Below, piece after piece: positions 62,962-64,000 of a DNA stretch of 64,000 bases; position 1 is the first letter of the stretch; every line of letters starts with the position of its first letter. The notes under the pieces were generated by a model. It searched no databases, had not been told where the DNA came from, and worked only from the letters and a program-made list of their open reading frames with translations. Position numbers and translations under genes: made by a program. This DNA is from Paracoccus sediminis. GTDB taxonomy: Bacteria > Pseudomonadota > Alphaproteobacteria > Rhodobacterales > Rhodobacteraceae. The DNA lies in NCBI RefSeq assembly GCF_900188295.1, contig NZ_FZNM01000006.1, positions 1 through 64,000 of the forward strand, in the 5' to 3' direction.

Positions 62962-64000
62962 TCAGCGGTCGCGGTTCAGCGCCGCGCCCAGAATGTCGCC
63001 CAGCGACGCGCCCGAATCCGAGCTGCCGTACTGGTCGATGGCTTCCTTTTCTTCGGCGATCTCGCGCGCCTTGATCGACAGGCCCAGACGGCGGGTCTTG
63101 GTGTCGATGTTGGTCACGCGGGCATCGACCTTGTCGCCGACGCCGAAACGCTCGGGGCGCTGATCCTGGCGGTCGCGGGCCAGATCCGAACGGCGGATGA
63201 ACGACTTGACGCCGTTGTACTCCACCTCGATCCCGCCATCCTCGATGGCGGTGACTTCCACGGTCACGACCGAGCCGCGCTTCACGCCGTCAACGGCTTC
63301 GGCCATGTGCTCGTTTTCCAGCGACTTGATCGACAGGCTGATGCGTTCCTTTTCGACATCCACGTCTTGGACGACGGCCTTGACCACATCGCCCTTGCGG
63401 AAGTCCTGGATCGCATCCTCGCCACGGGCATCCCAACTGATGTCCGACAGGTGGACCATGCCGTCGATGTCGCCGTCCAGGCCCACGAACAGACCGAATT
63501 CGGTGATGTTCTTGACCTCGCCCTCGATGACGGTGCCCGACGGATGGGTTTCCGCGAACACTTCCCACGGGTTGCGCTGCGTCTGCTTCAGGCCCAGCGA
63601 CACGCGGCGCTTGGCTTCGTCGATTTCCAGCACCATGACCTCGACCTCTTGCGAGGTGGAGACGATCTTGCCCGGATGGACGTTCTTCTTGGTCCAGGAC
63701 ATTTCCGACACGTGGACCAGCCCTTCGACCCCGGCCTGCAATTCGACGAACGCGCCGTAGTCGGTGATGTTGGTCACGCGGCCCTGGTGGACCGAGCCGA
63801 TCGGGAATCGGTCGCCCACGGTATCCCACGGATCGGCCTGCAACTGCTTCATGCCCAGGCTGATGCGGTGGCTGTCCTTGTTGATCTTGATGACCTGAAC
63901 CTTGACGGTTTCGCCGATTGCCAGAATCTCGGACGGATGGTTGACGCGGCGCCAGGCCATGTCGGTGACGTGCAGCAGGCCGTCGACGCCGCCCAGGTCA
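62962..64000 (-). CDS. rpsA: 30S ribosomal protein S1, 5'-truncated by window edge
   Basis: The last 346 codons of S1 are here. At least four S1/OB RNA-binding repeats are seen, each with a pattern such as GSVHQGRVTNITDYGAFVEL and GTVIEGEVKNITEFGLFVGL. S1 brings mRNA to the ribosome. The frame is open to base 64000, reading LLHVTD before an internal Met at 63960, so the true start lies outside the window. The C-terminus ends SLGDILGAALNRDR. A strong terminator follows. Confidence 0.95.
   Translation of the reverse strand, partial: DLGGVDGLLHVTDMAWRRVNHPSEILAIGETVKVQVIKINKDSHRISLGMKQLQADPWDTVGDRFPIGSVHQGRVTNITDYGAFVELQAGVEGLVHVSEMSWTKKNVHPGKIVSTSQEVEVMVLEIDEAKRRVSLGLKQTQRNPWEVFAETHPSGTVIEGEVKNITEFGLFVGLDGDIDGMVHLSDISWDARGEDAIQDFRKGDVVKAVVQDVDVEKERISLSIKSLENEHMAEAVDGVKRGSVVTVEVTAIEDGGIEVEYNGVKSFIRRSDLARDRQDQRPERFGVGDKVDARVTNIDTKTRRLGLSIKAREIAEEKEAIDQYGSSDSGASLGDILGAALNRDR

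Overview
The window is a 64 kb piece of an alphaproteobacterial chromosome, most likely Paracoccus or a close relative in the Rhodobacterales. The DNA is GC-rich and densely coding. It carries several family markers: an F1-ATPase inhibitor zeta subunit, the NDUFA12-type accessory subunit of complex I, a malyl-CoA/beta-methylmalyl-CoA lyase very like Rhodobacter Mcl1, a TakP-type TRAP binding protein, and the blocks rpsA-ihfB-lapA-trpF-trpB and accB-accC-aat. I see no rRNA, tRNA, CRISPR array, insertion sequence, prophage or plasmid function. Almost everything is chromosomal housekeeping, metabolism and transport.

Layout. 0.2-2.4 kb: thioredoxin-like protein, HAD phosphatase, DUF442 protein, ArsC/Spx-like protein and a 24-residue lipoprotein. 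2.4-9.3 kb (mostly minus strand): DUF3422 protein behind an NCS1 nucleobase permease, the proton-translocating transhydrogenase pntAB, and an alanine-rich membrane-anchored protein. 9.5-20 kb: pepN, an acyltransferase, D-amino-acid transaminase divergent from mcl1, a TauE/SafE plus TIGR02186 pair, and surE-pcm-nlpD-like followed by a PRC-barrel protein. 19.9-25.6 kb (minus): purC-purS, then a histidine-type amino-acid ABC transporter feeding a glutamine-synthetase-family ligase. 25.8-34.7 kb: zeta subunit, two hotdog thioesterases, two LiuR-like MerR regulators and a beta-oxidation operon (acyl-CoA dehydrogenase, GST, thiolase, cupin, FadJ). 34.7-40.7 kb: small secreted peptide, proB, obgE, selO, EEP-family protein, eno. 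40.8-50.4 kb: TRAP transporter (takP convergent with dctQM) and an oligopeptide ABC transporter with a fused OppDF. 50.4-58.6 kb: selD, hisF-hisE, accB-accC-aat, DUF2155-mlaD-NDUFA12, clpP-clpX. 58.7-64 kb: pth, DUF2237, trpB-trpF-lapA-ihfB and the 3' part of rpsA, which runs off the right edge.

Working together. Two thioesterases, two MerR regulators, the acyl-CoA dehydrogenase, thiolase and FadJ form a coherent acyl-CoA catabolic unit, with a candidate LiuR-type operator between the two regulators. Mcl1 and the fatty-acid enzymes fit the acetyl-CoA assimilation (ethylmalonyl-CoA) lifestyle of this group. PntAB would supply NADPH and the zeta subunit would restrain ATP hydrolysis. The glutamine-synthetase-like ligase with its own amino-acid/polyamine-type importer looks like an uptake-and-gamma-glutamylation unit.

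I did not find a convincing new multi-gene system. The most interesting signals are small: two unannotated mini-genes, a low-complexity tail on a TRAP permease, an inverted pair of a Rhodobacterales intergenic repeat, a putative LiuR operator, and stop codons embedded in terminators or shared by convergent genes.
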